This document shows, piece after piece, positions 1 through 5,822 of a DNA stretch of 12,025 bases; within the stretch, counting starts at the first letter, position 1; the number at the start of each line of letters is the position of its first letter. The stretch is from DAOTZS01 sp034434335. GTDB lineage: Bacteria > Chloroflexota > Anaerolineae > CG2-30-64-16. The position numbers were made by a program, and so were the translations under genes. Under the pieces are notes generated by a model that was not told where the DNA came from, did not search any database, and saw only the letters and a program-made list of their open reading frames with translations. The stretch covers positions 1 through 12,025 of the forward strand of contig DAOTZS010000243.1 of NCBI GenBank assembly GCA_034434335.1. Reading direction: 5' to 3'.

Positions 1-206
1 TGCGCGCCCTGGGCAGCCGGCTGGTTCAGGACAAAATCGGGCCGCGGACGTCCCGCCGCATCGTAACGCCAGTCGGCGAACAGCGCATCCCCCAGGCCGG
101 CCTTGTCTATCGTCTTGAGAAAGCGGGCGGGGATGATCTGATCGGTGTCAATATTGTCCAGCGGTAGCGGTACAACGCGGCTGGTCAACGTCGTAAACGG
201 TTCCAT
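1..206 (-). CDS. leuD: 3-isopropylmalate dehydratase small subunit LeuD, N-terminal part
   Basis: The reading frame opens at ATG 206-204 and stays open for 68 codons to the left edge, so the C-terminal part is missing from the window. It is the small subunit of isopropylmalate isomerase, which with LeuC moves the hydroxyl group of 2-isopropylmalate to give 3-isopropylmalate in leucine synthesis. Seen in the sequence: the N-terminal signature NIDTDQIIPARFLK (about residues 18-31), the motif LFADWRYD, and PDFVLNQP, all typical of LeuD. The Shine-Dalgarno sequence AAGGGAGAG lies just before the ATG. The gene is last in the visible ilv-leu operon and is separated from leuC by a 190-bp MITE-like element. 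Family assignment is firm from the motifs; only length and C-terminus cannot be judged. Confidence 0.93.
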   Translation of the reverse strand, partial: MEPFTTLTSRVVPLPLDNIDTDQIIPARFLKTIDKAGLGDALFADWRYDAAGRPRPDFVLNQPAAQGA

Positions 207-224
207 GCTCTCCCTTCCAGCTTC

Positions 225-414
225 GTAACTATTCAGGCCGATTGAAATCGCCCCTTCTGGGCACTTCGTGCCGGGTGTCGGCCTCCGCCGACACCCTTCA
301 TATATGCATCATGAGAGTGGTCGGCGAAGGCCGACCTCTGGCCGCGGGCCCAAAAAGGGTGACGCTTCGGGCGAGCCTTCGGCGTGGCCCTTCCAGTCAC
401 CGCTGAATAGTTAC
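225..414. mobile_element. MITE-like element, copy 1 (between leuC and leuD)
   Basis: A 190-bp non-coding element bounded by perfect 11-bp terminal inverted repeats, GTAACTATTCA at 225-235 and TGAATAGTTAC at 404-414. The flanks CCAGCTTC (217-224) and CCAATTTC (415-422) agree at 6 of 8 bases, both differences being transitions, as expected of an old 8-bp target duplication. Two more copies lie at 3533-3723 and 4778-4967, in the same orientation and about 94-96% identical by hand alignment. Inside are a 10-bp hairpin with a 4-nt loop (273-282/287-296) and further short stems, but no transposase. IS66-family elements are known for ends starting GTAA and 8-bp duplications, so a non-autonomous IS66 derivative is the likely identity (inference). 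The open frames across it are not taken as genes. Confidence 0.85.
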
Positions 415-421
415 CCAATTT

Positions 422-1864
422 CTACAGCAGTGTACGCACATCTGCCACCGCTCCCACCACGGCTGACGCGGCAGCCGTGAGAGGGCTGGCCAGGAAGGTG
501 CGGCTACCTGGCCCCTGCCGGCCCTCGAAGTTGCGGTTGCTGGTGCTGACGGCATACTGTCCCGGCGCCACCTGATCGCCGTTCATGGCGATGCACATGC
601 TGCATCCGGGCTCTCGCCACTCGCAGCCGGCCTCTCGGAAGATGCGGTCCAGCCCTTCGGCTTCGGCCTGGGCCTTCACACCCTGCGACCCGGGCACCAC
701 CAGCACTCGTACGCCCGGGGCCACCTGGCGGCCGCGCAACACGGTGGCCGCCTCGCGCAAGTCCGCCAGCCGACCGTTGGTACAGCTCCCGATGAACACC
801 ACATCCACAGGATGGCCCAGCAACGGTTGTCCGGGGCGCAAGTCCATGTAGGCCAGGGCCTTCTCGAGCGCCTGCCGGCGCTCCAGGTCAGGGAGGTGGT
901 CCGGGTCTGGAATGCGGCCGGTGATCGGCATGGCCATGCCCGGATTGGTGCCATAGGTGATCATCGGCTCCAGTTGGCTGACATCCAGCAGGATCCTCTT
1001 ATCATAGCGGGCGCCCGGGTCAGAGGGCAGCTTGCGCCAGCGCTGCAAGGCCGCGTCCCAGGCGGCTCCGCGCGGTGCAAAGGGCCGGCCGGCCAGATAT
1101 TCAAACGTGGTATCATCGGGCGCGATGAGCCCAGCCCGTGCGCCGGCCTCGATGCTCATGTTGCAGATGGTCATCCGCCCTTCCATGGAAAGGGAACGGA
1201 TGACCGGCCCGGTGTACTCGAACACATAGCCGGTGCCGCCCCCCGTCCCAATCTGGGCGATCAGGGCCAGGATGACATCCTTGGCCGAAACCCCGGCCGG
1301 CAGAGGGGTGCTGCCCTCTATCCGCACCTCACAGGTCTGGGGCTTATGCTGCAGCAGGCATTGAGTTGCCAGCACATGGGCCACCTCGCTGGTGCCGACG
1401 CCAAAAGCCAGCGCGCCGAAGGCGCCGTGGGTGGCGGTATGGCTGTCACCGCACACAATCGTCATGCCAGGCTGGGTCAGCCCCAGCTCGGGCCCGATCA
1501 CATGCACGATGCCCTGGCGGTCGCTGTTCGGGCCCAGGTAGGGGACGCCGAAGCGCCGGCAATTGGCTTCCAGTTGAGCCACCTGGCGGGCGGCCTGCGC
1601 ATCCACCCCCTGAAGCTGAGGCCCTGCCCGCGAGCCAGGGAAGGTAGGGATGCTGTGGTCAGCCGTGGCCAGCGTCTTATCGGGCCGGCGCACAGGCAGT
1701 CCCCGGCTGGCCAGCTCCGCAAAGGCCTGCGGAGAAGTCACCTCGTGGACCAGGTGCAGGTCAATATAGAGCACCGCAGGGCTGTCGGCTTCCTGGGCCA
1801 CCACATGGGCATCCCAGATCTTCTCGAACAGGGTACGGGGCGGCTTGGGAGTTTGATCGGTCAT
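422..1864 (-). CDS. leuC: 3-isopropylmalate dehydratase large subunit LeuC
   Basis: A 480-residue protein of the aconitase family, close in length to the long bacterial LeuC type (about 465-470). It forms isopropylmalate isomerase with LeuD and acts in the cytoplasm in leucine synthesis. Seen: TLFEKIWDAH near residue 12, CGDSHTATHGAFG at about 138-150, SCTNGR with C361, and GCSMCIAMN with C421 and C424. These three cysteines are in the positions that bind the 4Fe-4S cluster in the family. YGTNPGMAMPITG lies around 304-316. The start ATG (1864-1862) is only 4 nt after the leuA stop, and the sequence GGGTGAT just upstream serves as Shine-Dalgarno and contains the leuA TGA, so translation of the two genes is probably coupled. 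The stop is TAG at 424-422; the first MITE begins 7 nt later. Confidence 0.96.
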   Translation of the reverse strand: MTDQTPKPPRTLFEKIWDAHVVAQEADSPAVLYIDLHLVHEVTSPQAFAELASRGLPVRRPDKTLATADHSIPTFPGSRAGPQLQGVDAQAARQVAQLEANCRRFGVPYLGPNSDRQGIVHVIGPELGLTQPGMTIVCGDSHTATHGAFGALAFGVGTSEVAHVLATQCLLQHKPQTCEVRIEGSTPLPAGVSAKDVILALIAQIGTGGGTGYVFEYTGPVIRSLSMEGRMTICNMSIEAGARAGLIAPDDTTFEYLAGRPFAPRGAAWDAALQRWRKLPSDPGARYDKRILLDVSQLEPMITYGTNPGMAMPITGRIPDPDHLPDLERRQALEKALAYMDLRPGQPLLGHPVDVVFIGSCTNGRLADLREAATVLRGRQVAPGVRVLVVPGSQGVKAQAEAEGLDRIFREAGCEWREPGCSMCIAMNGDQVAPGQYAVSTSNRNFEGRQGPGSRTFLASPLTAAASAVVGAVADVRTLL

Positions 1865-1868
1865 GGCA

Positions 1869-3509
1869 TCACCCGTTGGAAGCGGTCGCGTTGCCTCCCA
1901 TCTCCCCCGCGCTCACCACGGTCAACATCTTGTTGAGGGCGCTCATATAGGCCTTGGCGCTGGCCACGATGATGTCGGTGTCGGCACCATGGCCACTGAA
2001 AGTGCGCCGGCGCAGCCCCGACTGCGGATTAAGGGTGTAGTAGCGATTACCCGTCATCCCATTGACTGGCTCGATGCGGATGGTCACCTCGCCCACCGCG
2101 TCGATCCCTTCGGTCACCGCCTTGATGCTGAACTCGGTGAGCACGTTCGGGGCCTGCACGATGCGGTTGATGGCCTTGTACACCGAGTCCACAGGGCCGG
2201 TGCCGATGGCCGCATCCTCGCGCAGCACCCCATCGGGCCCGCGCAGGGTCACCGTGGCTGTGGGCCGCATGTGGGTGCCACAGGAGACCTGGATGTGCTC
2301 CAGGCGCCACAGCTCGACCGGCTGATAGATCTCGTCGTTGACGATCGCCTCGATGTCGGGGTCACTGACGACTTTCTTCTTGTCGCACAGCTCCTTGAAG
2401 CGCTCGAACACCCGGTTTAGCTCATCGTTGCTCAGCTCGTAGCCCAGCTCGGCCAGCTTGGCCTGGAAGGCGTGGCGGCCGCTGTGCTTGCCCAGCACCA
2501 GCTTGCTCTCGGTGATCCCGATCGTCTCGGGCCGCATGATCTCGTAGGTGAGGGGGTTCTTCAGGATGCCATCCTGGTGGATGCCGGCTTCGTGCGCGAA
2601 GGCGTTGGCCCCCACGATGGCCTTGTTGGGCTGCACAGGGATGCCAGTATACGCGCTGACCAGCCGGCTGGTGCGGGCGATCTGCGTGGTGTCAATGTTG
2701 GTGCGCACACCGTAGACCTGCGGTCGGGTATAAAGGGCCATGACCACCTCCTCAAGGGAGGTATTGCCGGCCCTCTCGCCGATGCCGTTGACAGTCACCT
2801 CCACCTGTCGGGCCCCGGCCTGGATGGCGGCCAGCGTGTTGGCGGTGGCCAGCCCCAGGTCGTTATGGCAGTGCGCGGAGATCACCACATTCTCGATCCC
2901 GGGCACATGGCTCCGAATGCCGGCGATCAGAGCCCCAAATTCCTGAGGGGTGGTGTAACCGACCGTATCCGGGATGTTCAGCGTGCGTGCCCCGGCCTTG
3001 ATGGCCACTTCCAGCACCTGATAGAGGAACTCAGGATCGGAGCGACCGGCATCCTCTGGCGAGAACTCCACATCCTCGCACAGGCTGCGCGCGTAGGCCA
3101 CCATCTCTGCCACGCGCGCCACACACTCCTCCCGGCTGATCTTGAGCTTGTACTTGAGGTGGATATCTGAGGTAGCCAGGAAGGTGTGGATGCGAGGGCG
3201 CCTGGCGCCTCTGACGGCCTCCCAGGCCCGGTCAATATCGGCCTTATTAGCCCGGGCCAGGCCAGCGATGATGGGAGCATTATCGGCCCCGCCCACCTCA
3301 TTGGCGATCAGCCGCACCGCCTCGAAGTCCCCTGGCGAGGCGATGGGGAACCCGGCCTCGATCACGTCTACCCTCAGCCGCGCCAACTGCCGGGCGATTT
3401 CCAGTTTCTCGTCTATGTTCAGGGTGGCGCCCGGCGACTGCTCACCATCTCGCAAAGTCGTGTCGAAGATCAGCACCGTATCCTGAACAGCAACCCCATC
3501 TTCGTCCAT
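1869..3509 (-). CDS. leuA: 2-isopropylmalate synthase LeuA
   Basis: A 546-residue LeuA that condenses acetyl-CoA with 2-ketoisovalerate, the committed step to leucine. The catalytic TIM barrel shows FDTTLRDGEQSPGA near residues 15-28, VIEAGFPIASPGD near 49-61, and the metal-binding SAHCHNDLG at about 211-219, followed by VNGIGERAGN. FAHEAGIHQDG (about 305-315) and GKHSGRHAF mark the linker region. The last 150 or so residues match the regulatory domain through which leucine inhibits LeuA in known enzymes, so feedback control is likely (family knowledge). The frame could start at TTG 3515, but that lies only 2 nt from AAGGAGG, whereas ATG 3509 has an ideal 8-nt spacing, so the ATG is chosen. 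About 10 extra polar residues end the protein. It overlaps closely with leuC (4-nt gap). Confidence 0.96.
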   Translation of the reverse strand: MDEDGVAVQDTVLIFDTTLRDGEQSPGATLNIDEKLEIARQLARLRVDVIEAGFPIASPGDFEAVRLIANEVGGADNAPIIAGLARANKADIDRAWEAVRGARRPRIHTFLATSDIHLKYKLKISREECVARVAEMVAYARSLCEDVEFSPEDAGRSDPEFLYQVLEVAIKAGARTLNIPDTVGYTTPQEFGALIAGIRSHVPGIENVVISAHCHNDLGLATANTLAAIQAGARQVEVTVNGIGERAGNTSLEEVVMALYTRPQVYGVRTNIDTTQIARTSRLVSAYTGIPVQPNKAIVGANAFAHEAGIHQDGILKNPLTYEIMRPETIGITESKLVLGKHSGRHAFQAKLAELGYELSNDELNRVFERFKELCDKKKVVSDPDIEAIVNDEIYQPVELWRLEHIQVSCGTHMRPTATVTLRGPDGVLREDAAIGTGPVDSVYKAINRIVQAPNVLTEFSIKAVTEGIDAVGEVTIRIEPVNGMTGNRYYTLNPQSGLRRRTFSGHGADTDIIVASAKAYMSALNKMLTVVSAGEMGGNATASNG

Positions 3510-3516
3510 CGGCAAA

Positions 3517-3524
3517 TCCTCCTT
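3517..3524 (-). promoter_or_regulatory. Shine-Dalgarno sequence of leuA
   Basis: AAGGAGGA on the minus strand, a near-perfect ribosome binding site. It decides the leuA start in favour of ATG 3509-3507 over the in-frame TTG two codons earlier. It abuts the 8-bp target duplication (3525-3532) of the second MITE copy, so the insertion left the ribosome site intact. Confidence 0.85.
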
Positions 3525-3532
3525 GATTTCTC

Positions 3533-3723
3533 GTAACTATTCAGGCCGATTGAAATCGCCCCTTCTGGGCACTTCGTGCCGGGTGTCGGCCTCCGCCGAC
3601 ACCCTTCATGCATGCATGCATGAGAGAGGTCGGCGAAGGCCGACCTCTGGCCGCAGGCCCAAAAAGGGCGACGCCTCGGGCGAGCCCTCGGCGTGGCCCT
3701 TCCAGTCACCGCTGAATTGTTAC
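3533..3723. mobile_element. MITE-like element, copy 2 (between ilvC and leuA)
   Basis: A 191-bp copy of the same family. The ends are GTAACTATTCA (3533-3543) and TGAATTGTTAC (3713-3723), one mismatch from a perfect inverted pair. The flanks GATTTCTC at 3525-3532 and 3724-3731 are identical over all 8 bases, a clear target site duplication and the best preserved of the three, which suggests the youngest insertion. Its right-hand duplication includes the last base of the ilvC stop codon. The middle holds four tandem CATG units (3607-3622) where the other copies differ. No coding capacity for a transposase is present. Removing the element and one duplication leaves a 22-nt ilvC-leuA spacer containing only the leuA ribosome site. 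Confidence 0.92.
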
Positions 3724-3730
3724 GATTTCT

Positions 3731-4735
3731 CTACTCGACCTCTTTGGCATTCAGCCAGGGCATCATCTTGCGCAGCTCCCTGCCCACCTGCTCGATCAGG
3801 GTGTTGCGCGCCTCCTGACGGCGGGCATTGAACCACGGCCTGCCCCTGGCGTTTTCCTCGATCCACTCCCTGGCATAGGCACCCGACTGGATATCCGCCA
3901 GCATGCGCTTCATGGTCGCGCGCGTTTCGTCAGTGATGATCTTGGGGCCGCCGGTGTAGTCGCCGTGCTCGGCTGTGTCGCTGACGCTGTAGCGCATGTA
4001 GCTGAGCCCGCCCTGGTAAATCAGGTCTACGATCAGCTTGAGCTCGTGCAGGCACTCGAAATAAGCGATCTCGGGCTGGTAACCCGCTTCGACCAGGGTG
4101 TTGAACGCGCTTTCGATCAGCGCGCTCACCCCGCCGCACAGCACCACCTGCTCCCCGAAGAGGTCGGTTTCCGTCTCCTCAGCGAAGGTGGTCTCGATCA
4201 CGCCGGCCCGCGTGCCGCCGATCCCTTTGGCATAGGCCAGGGCGAATTCCTTGGCATGGCCGCTGACATCCTGCTGGACAGCCAGCAGACAGGGGGTGCC
4301 GGCTCCTTCCAGGAAGACCTCTCGCACCCTATGGCCAGGAGCCTTGGGGGCCACCATGCTTACGTCAACGGTGGGCGGCGGGACGATCTGGCCGAAGCGG
4401 ATGTTAAAGCCATGGCTGAACATCAGAGTCTTGCCGGGGGTCAGGTGTGGCTCCACCGATTCGCGATAGATCTGGGGCTGTGCCGTATCGGGGACGAGCA
4501 TGACGATCACATCCCCCTCGGCGCAGGCCTGGTCGGTGGGCAGGACCCGTAACCCTTCGGCCTCGGCTTTGGGCCACGATTTGCTGCCGGGATAGAGCCC
4601 CACTCGCACGTCCGCGCCCGAGTCGCGCAGGTTCAAGGCATGGGCATGTCCCTGGCTGCCGTAACCGATGATAGCAATGCGTTTGCCGTTCAAAAGGCTG
4701 AGATCTGCGTCCTGATCGTAGTAGATTTTAGCCAC
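3731..4735 (-). CDS. ilvC: Ketol-acid reductoisomerase IlvC (class I)
   Basis: A 334-residue class I reductoisomerase that converts acetolactate or acetohydroxybutyrate to the dihydroxy acids of Val/Leu and Ile synthesis, using NAD(P)H and magnesium. The nucleotide-binding motif GYGSQGHAHALNLRDSG is at about residues 24-40, and the cofactor loop LYPGSKSW follows; serines there usually favour NADPH (family knowledge). VAPKAPGHRVR, FAEETETDLFGEQVVLCGG (metal-binding Asp and Glu) and YFECLHELKLIVDL complete the active site. The length is normal for class I. The start is GTG (4735-4733), preceded by GAGGTG at 5-nt spacing; no nearby ATG fits. It stands apart from ilvN by 478 bp holding two repeat elements, yet no convincing promoter was seen there, so it probably depends on the ilvB promoter. 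Confidence 0.96.
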   Translation of the reverse strand: MAKIYYDQDADLSLLNGKRIAIIGYGSQGHAHALNLRDSGADVRVGLYPGSKSWPKAEAEGLRVLPTDQACAEGDVIVMLVPDTAQPQIYRESVEPHLTPGKTLMFSHGFNIRFGQIVPPPTVDVSMVAPKAPGHRVREVFLEGAGTPCLLAVQQDVSGHAKEFALAYAKGIGGTRAGVIETTFAEETETDLFGEQVVLCGGVSALIESAFNTLVEAGYQPEIAYFECLHELKLIVDLIYQGGLSYMRYSVSDTAEHGDYTGGPKIITDETRATMKRMLADIQSGAYAREWIEENARGRPWFNARRQEARNTLIEQVGRELRKMMPWLNAKEVE

Positions 4736-4777
4736 AGGTGCACCTCTCTTCGTGAAGATATTTGACCAAGAGCACGC

Positions 4778-4967
4778 GTAACTATTCAGGCCGATTGAAA
4801 TCGCCCCTCCTGGGCACTTCGTGCCGGGTGTCGGCCTCCGCCCACACCCTTCATGTATGCATCACCAGAGAGGTTGGCGAAGGCCGACCACCGGCCGCAG
4901 GCCCAAAAAGGGTGACGCCTCGGGCGAGCCCTCGGCGTGGCCCTTCCAATCACCGCTGAATAGTTAC
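4778..4967. mobile_element. MITE-like element, copy 3 (upstream of ilvC)
   Basis: A 190-bp copy with perfect 11-bp terminal inverted repeats (4778-4788 and 4957-4967). The flanking octamers GAGCACGC (4770-4777) and GAGCGCGC (4968-4975) match at 7 of 8 bases, the single change being a transition. Compared with copies 1 and 2 it has most of its differences in the central part, including a G-to-C change that breaks one pair of the 10-bp hairpin and a diverged core. It ends 42 nt before the ilvC GTG start, so it would lie in the ilvN-ilvC spacer of the transcript. Confidence 0.87.
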
Positions 4968-5004
4968 GAGCGCGCTATCTCGGCGCTCCCAGATCACATA
5001 ACGA

Positions 5005-5182
5005 CAGGAGTTACGCAGTTGCACTACGCTGTACCCCCAATTGGGGGCGGGGGAATCCCTTGAAAGGGGTATTCTGGGCGGCTTCGCCGCCCAGAATACC
5101 CTTATTCTCGACCTCCCTTCCCCGGCTTGCGGAGAAGGGGGTAGGGGGATAGGGCGACACGCCCTAAAGTGTGTAACTCCTG
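5005..5182. mobile_element. Second inverted-repeat element, complete copy (ilvN-ilvC spacer)
   Basis: A 178-bp non-coding element ending in perfect 10-bp inverted repeats CAGGAGTTAC (5005-5014) and GTAACTCCTG (5173-5182). The abutting heptamers ATAACGA (4998-5004) and ACAATGA (5183-5189) agree at 5 of 7 bases with two transitions, a possible but weak target duplication. It is unrelated in sequence to the three MITE copies except for the shared ending style. The inner part, from GCAGTTGCACTA through the large hairpin to a CCCTTCCCC tract, recurs in reverse orientation at 10836-10947. No open frame in it looks like a protein gene. Transposon family not assigned. Confidence 0.7.
5067..5101. repeat. 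16-bp perfect hairpin inside the second element
   Basis: GGGTATTCTGGGCGGC (5067-5082), loop TTC, then the exact complement (5086-5101). There is no T-run on either side on the transcribed minus strand, so it is not a standard intrinsic terminator. The same hairpin occurs at 10856-10892 with one G-C pair replaced by T-A, i.e. pairing is kept despite change. Confidence 0.85.
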
Positions 5183-5213
5183 ACAATGATGAATGCTTTG
5201 CCGGCGAGCGAAA

Positions 5214-5807
5214 CTACATCCCAAGGGTTTTCGCCGGGGTAAGCTCTTCCTCGGCCATGCCGTTGCCGTCCTCCGGCGGCAAGCCCGTCCAATAGCCCGA
5301 GCCGCGCACCATGGCCACCAGACCAGTGCGCACCATCTCGATGATCCCGTAAGGCCTGAGCATATCCACCAGCGAGTTGACCTTGCTCTCCGGCCCGGTT
5401 ACCTCTATGATCATTGATTCGGCACAGATATCCACCACCTTGGCCCGGTACACGTTGACCAACTGCATGATCTCGAAACGGGCCTGCCCTTCCGATCGCA
5501 CCTTGATCAACGCCAGGTCGCGCATCACCGCCGGCGCGTGAGTGACATCCTGTACGTCTATGATGTTGACCAGCTTGAAGAGATTGCGTTCGACCATCGC
5601 AACGTTGGTCTTGGAGGCATCCACCACGATGGTCATGCGCGAAACTTCGGGGGAGTCGGTGTGGCCGACCGTCAGGCTTTCGATGTTGAAATTGCGGCGG
5701 CGGAAAAGGCTGGCCACCCTGGTCAGGACACCGGGCTTGTTCTCCACCAGTGCCACCAACACATGCGTGCTTTCCGTGCCGTTCTTGCTATGATCTACAA
5801 GGGGCAT
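5214..5807 (-). CDS. ilvN: Acetolactate synthase regulatory (small) subunit IlvN/IlvH
   Basis: A 197-residue regulatory subunit that activates IlvB and normally gives it sensitivity to valine. An ACT domain covers about residues 15-87 (HVLVALVENKPGVLTRVASL, then FNIESLTVGHTD), and the ALS small-subunit C-terminal domain covers about 95-170 (LALIKV, then EVTGPESKVNSLVDMLRPYGI and MVRTGLVAM). The length is somewhat above the usual 160-175 because of short extensions at both ends (about 13 N-terminal and 25 C-terminal residues, low similarity to anything recalled). ATG 5807 is preceded by AGGAGGAG at 7-nt spacing; this ribosome site starts directly after the ilvB TAG, and the 15-nt gap implies co-expression with ilvB. 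The gene is in the usual ilvBNC order. Confidence 0.95.
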   Translation of the reverse strand: MPLVDHSKNGTESTHVLVALVENKPGVLTRVASLFRRRNFNIESLTVGHTDSPEVSRMTIVVDASKTNVAMVERNLFKLVNIIDVQDVTHAPAVMRDLALIKVRSEGQARFEIMQLVNVYRAKVVDICAESMIIEVTGPESKVNSLVDMLRPYGIIEMVRTGLVAMVRGSGYWTGLPPEDGNGMAEEELTPAKTLGM

Positions 5808-5822
5808 CTTACTACTCCTCCT

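Noticed and set aside
233..480. Short open frames inside the MITE copies (also 3470-3831 and 4762-5063) that give similar peptides
   Set aside because: The peptide similarity follows from repeat identity. Frames run across element borders into unrelated flanks, differ in ends, and lack ribosome sites; the terminal inverted repeats and target duplications explain the conservation better.
812..1936. Long open frame on the plus strand opposite leuC (374 codons), and similar ones opposite leuA (1863-3170), ilvC (3965-4552), ilvB (5538-6908) and the MFS gene (9341-10573)
   Set aside because: These mirror strongly recognisable genes on the other strand, have no domain motifs, low-complexity His/Gly/Arg-rich products and no ribosome sites. 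They come from the high GC content at third codon positions.
225..4967. Three spaced repeats as a CRISPR-like array
   Set aside because: Copies are 190 bp, separated by whole genes, with terminal inverted repeats and target duplications; no short regular repeats or spacers are present.
5067..5101. Hairpin as transcription terminator between ilvN and ilvC
   Set aside because: There is no U-run after the stem in either direction, and the same hairpin occurs inside a repeated element elsewhere. A processing or stabilising role remains possible.
4998..5189. Heptamers ATAACGA and ACAATGA as a sure target duplication of the second element
   Set aside because: Only 5 of 7 bases agree and other offsets give nothing, so it is kept as a possibility and not as evidence for the mobile element call.
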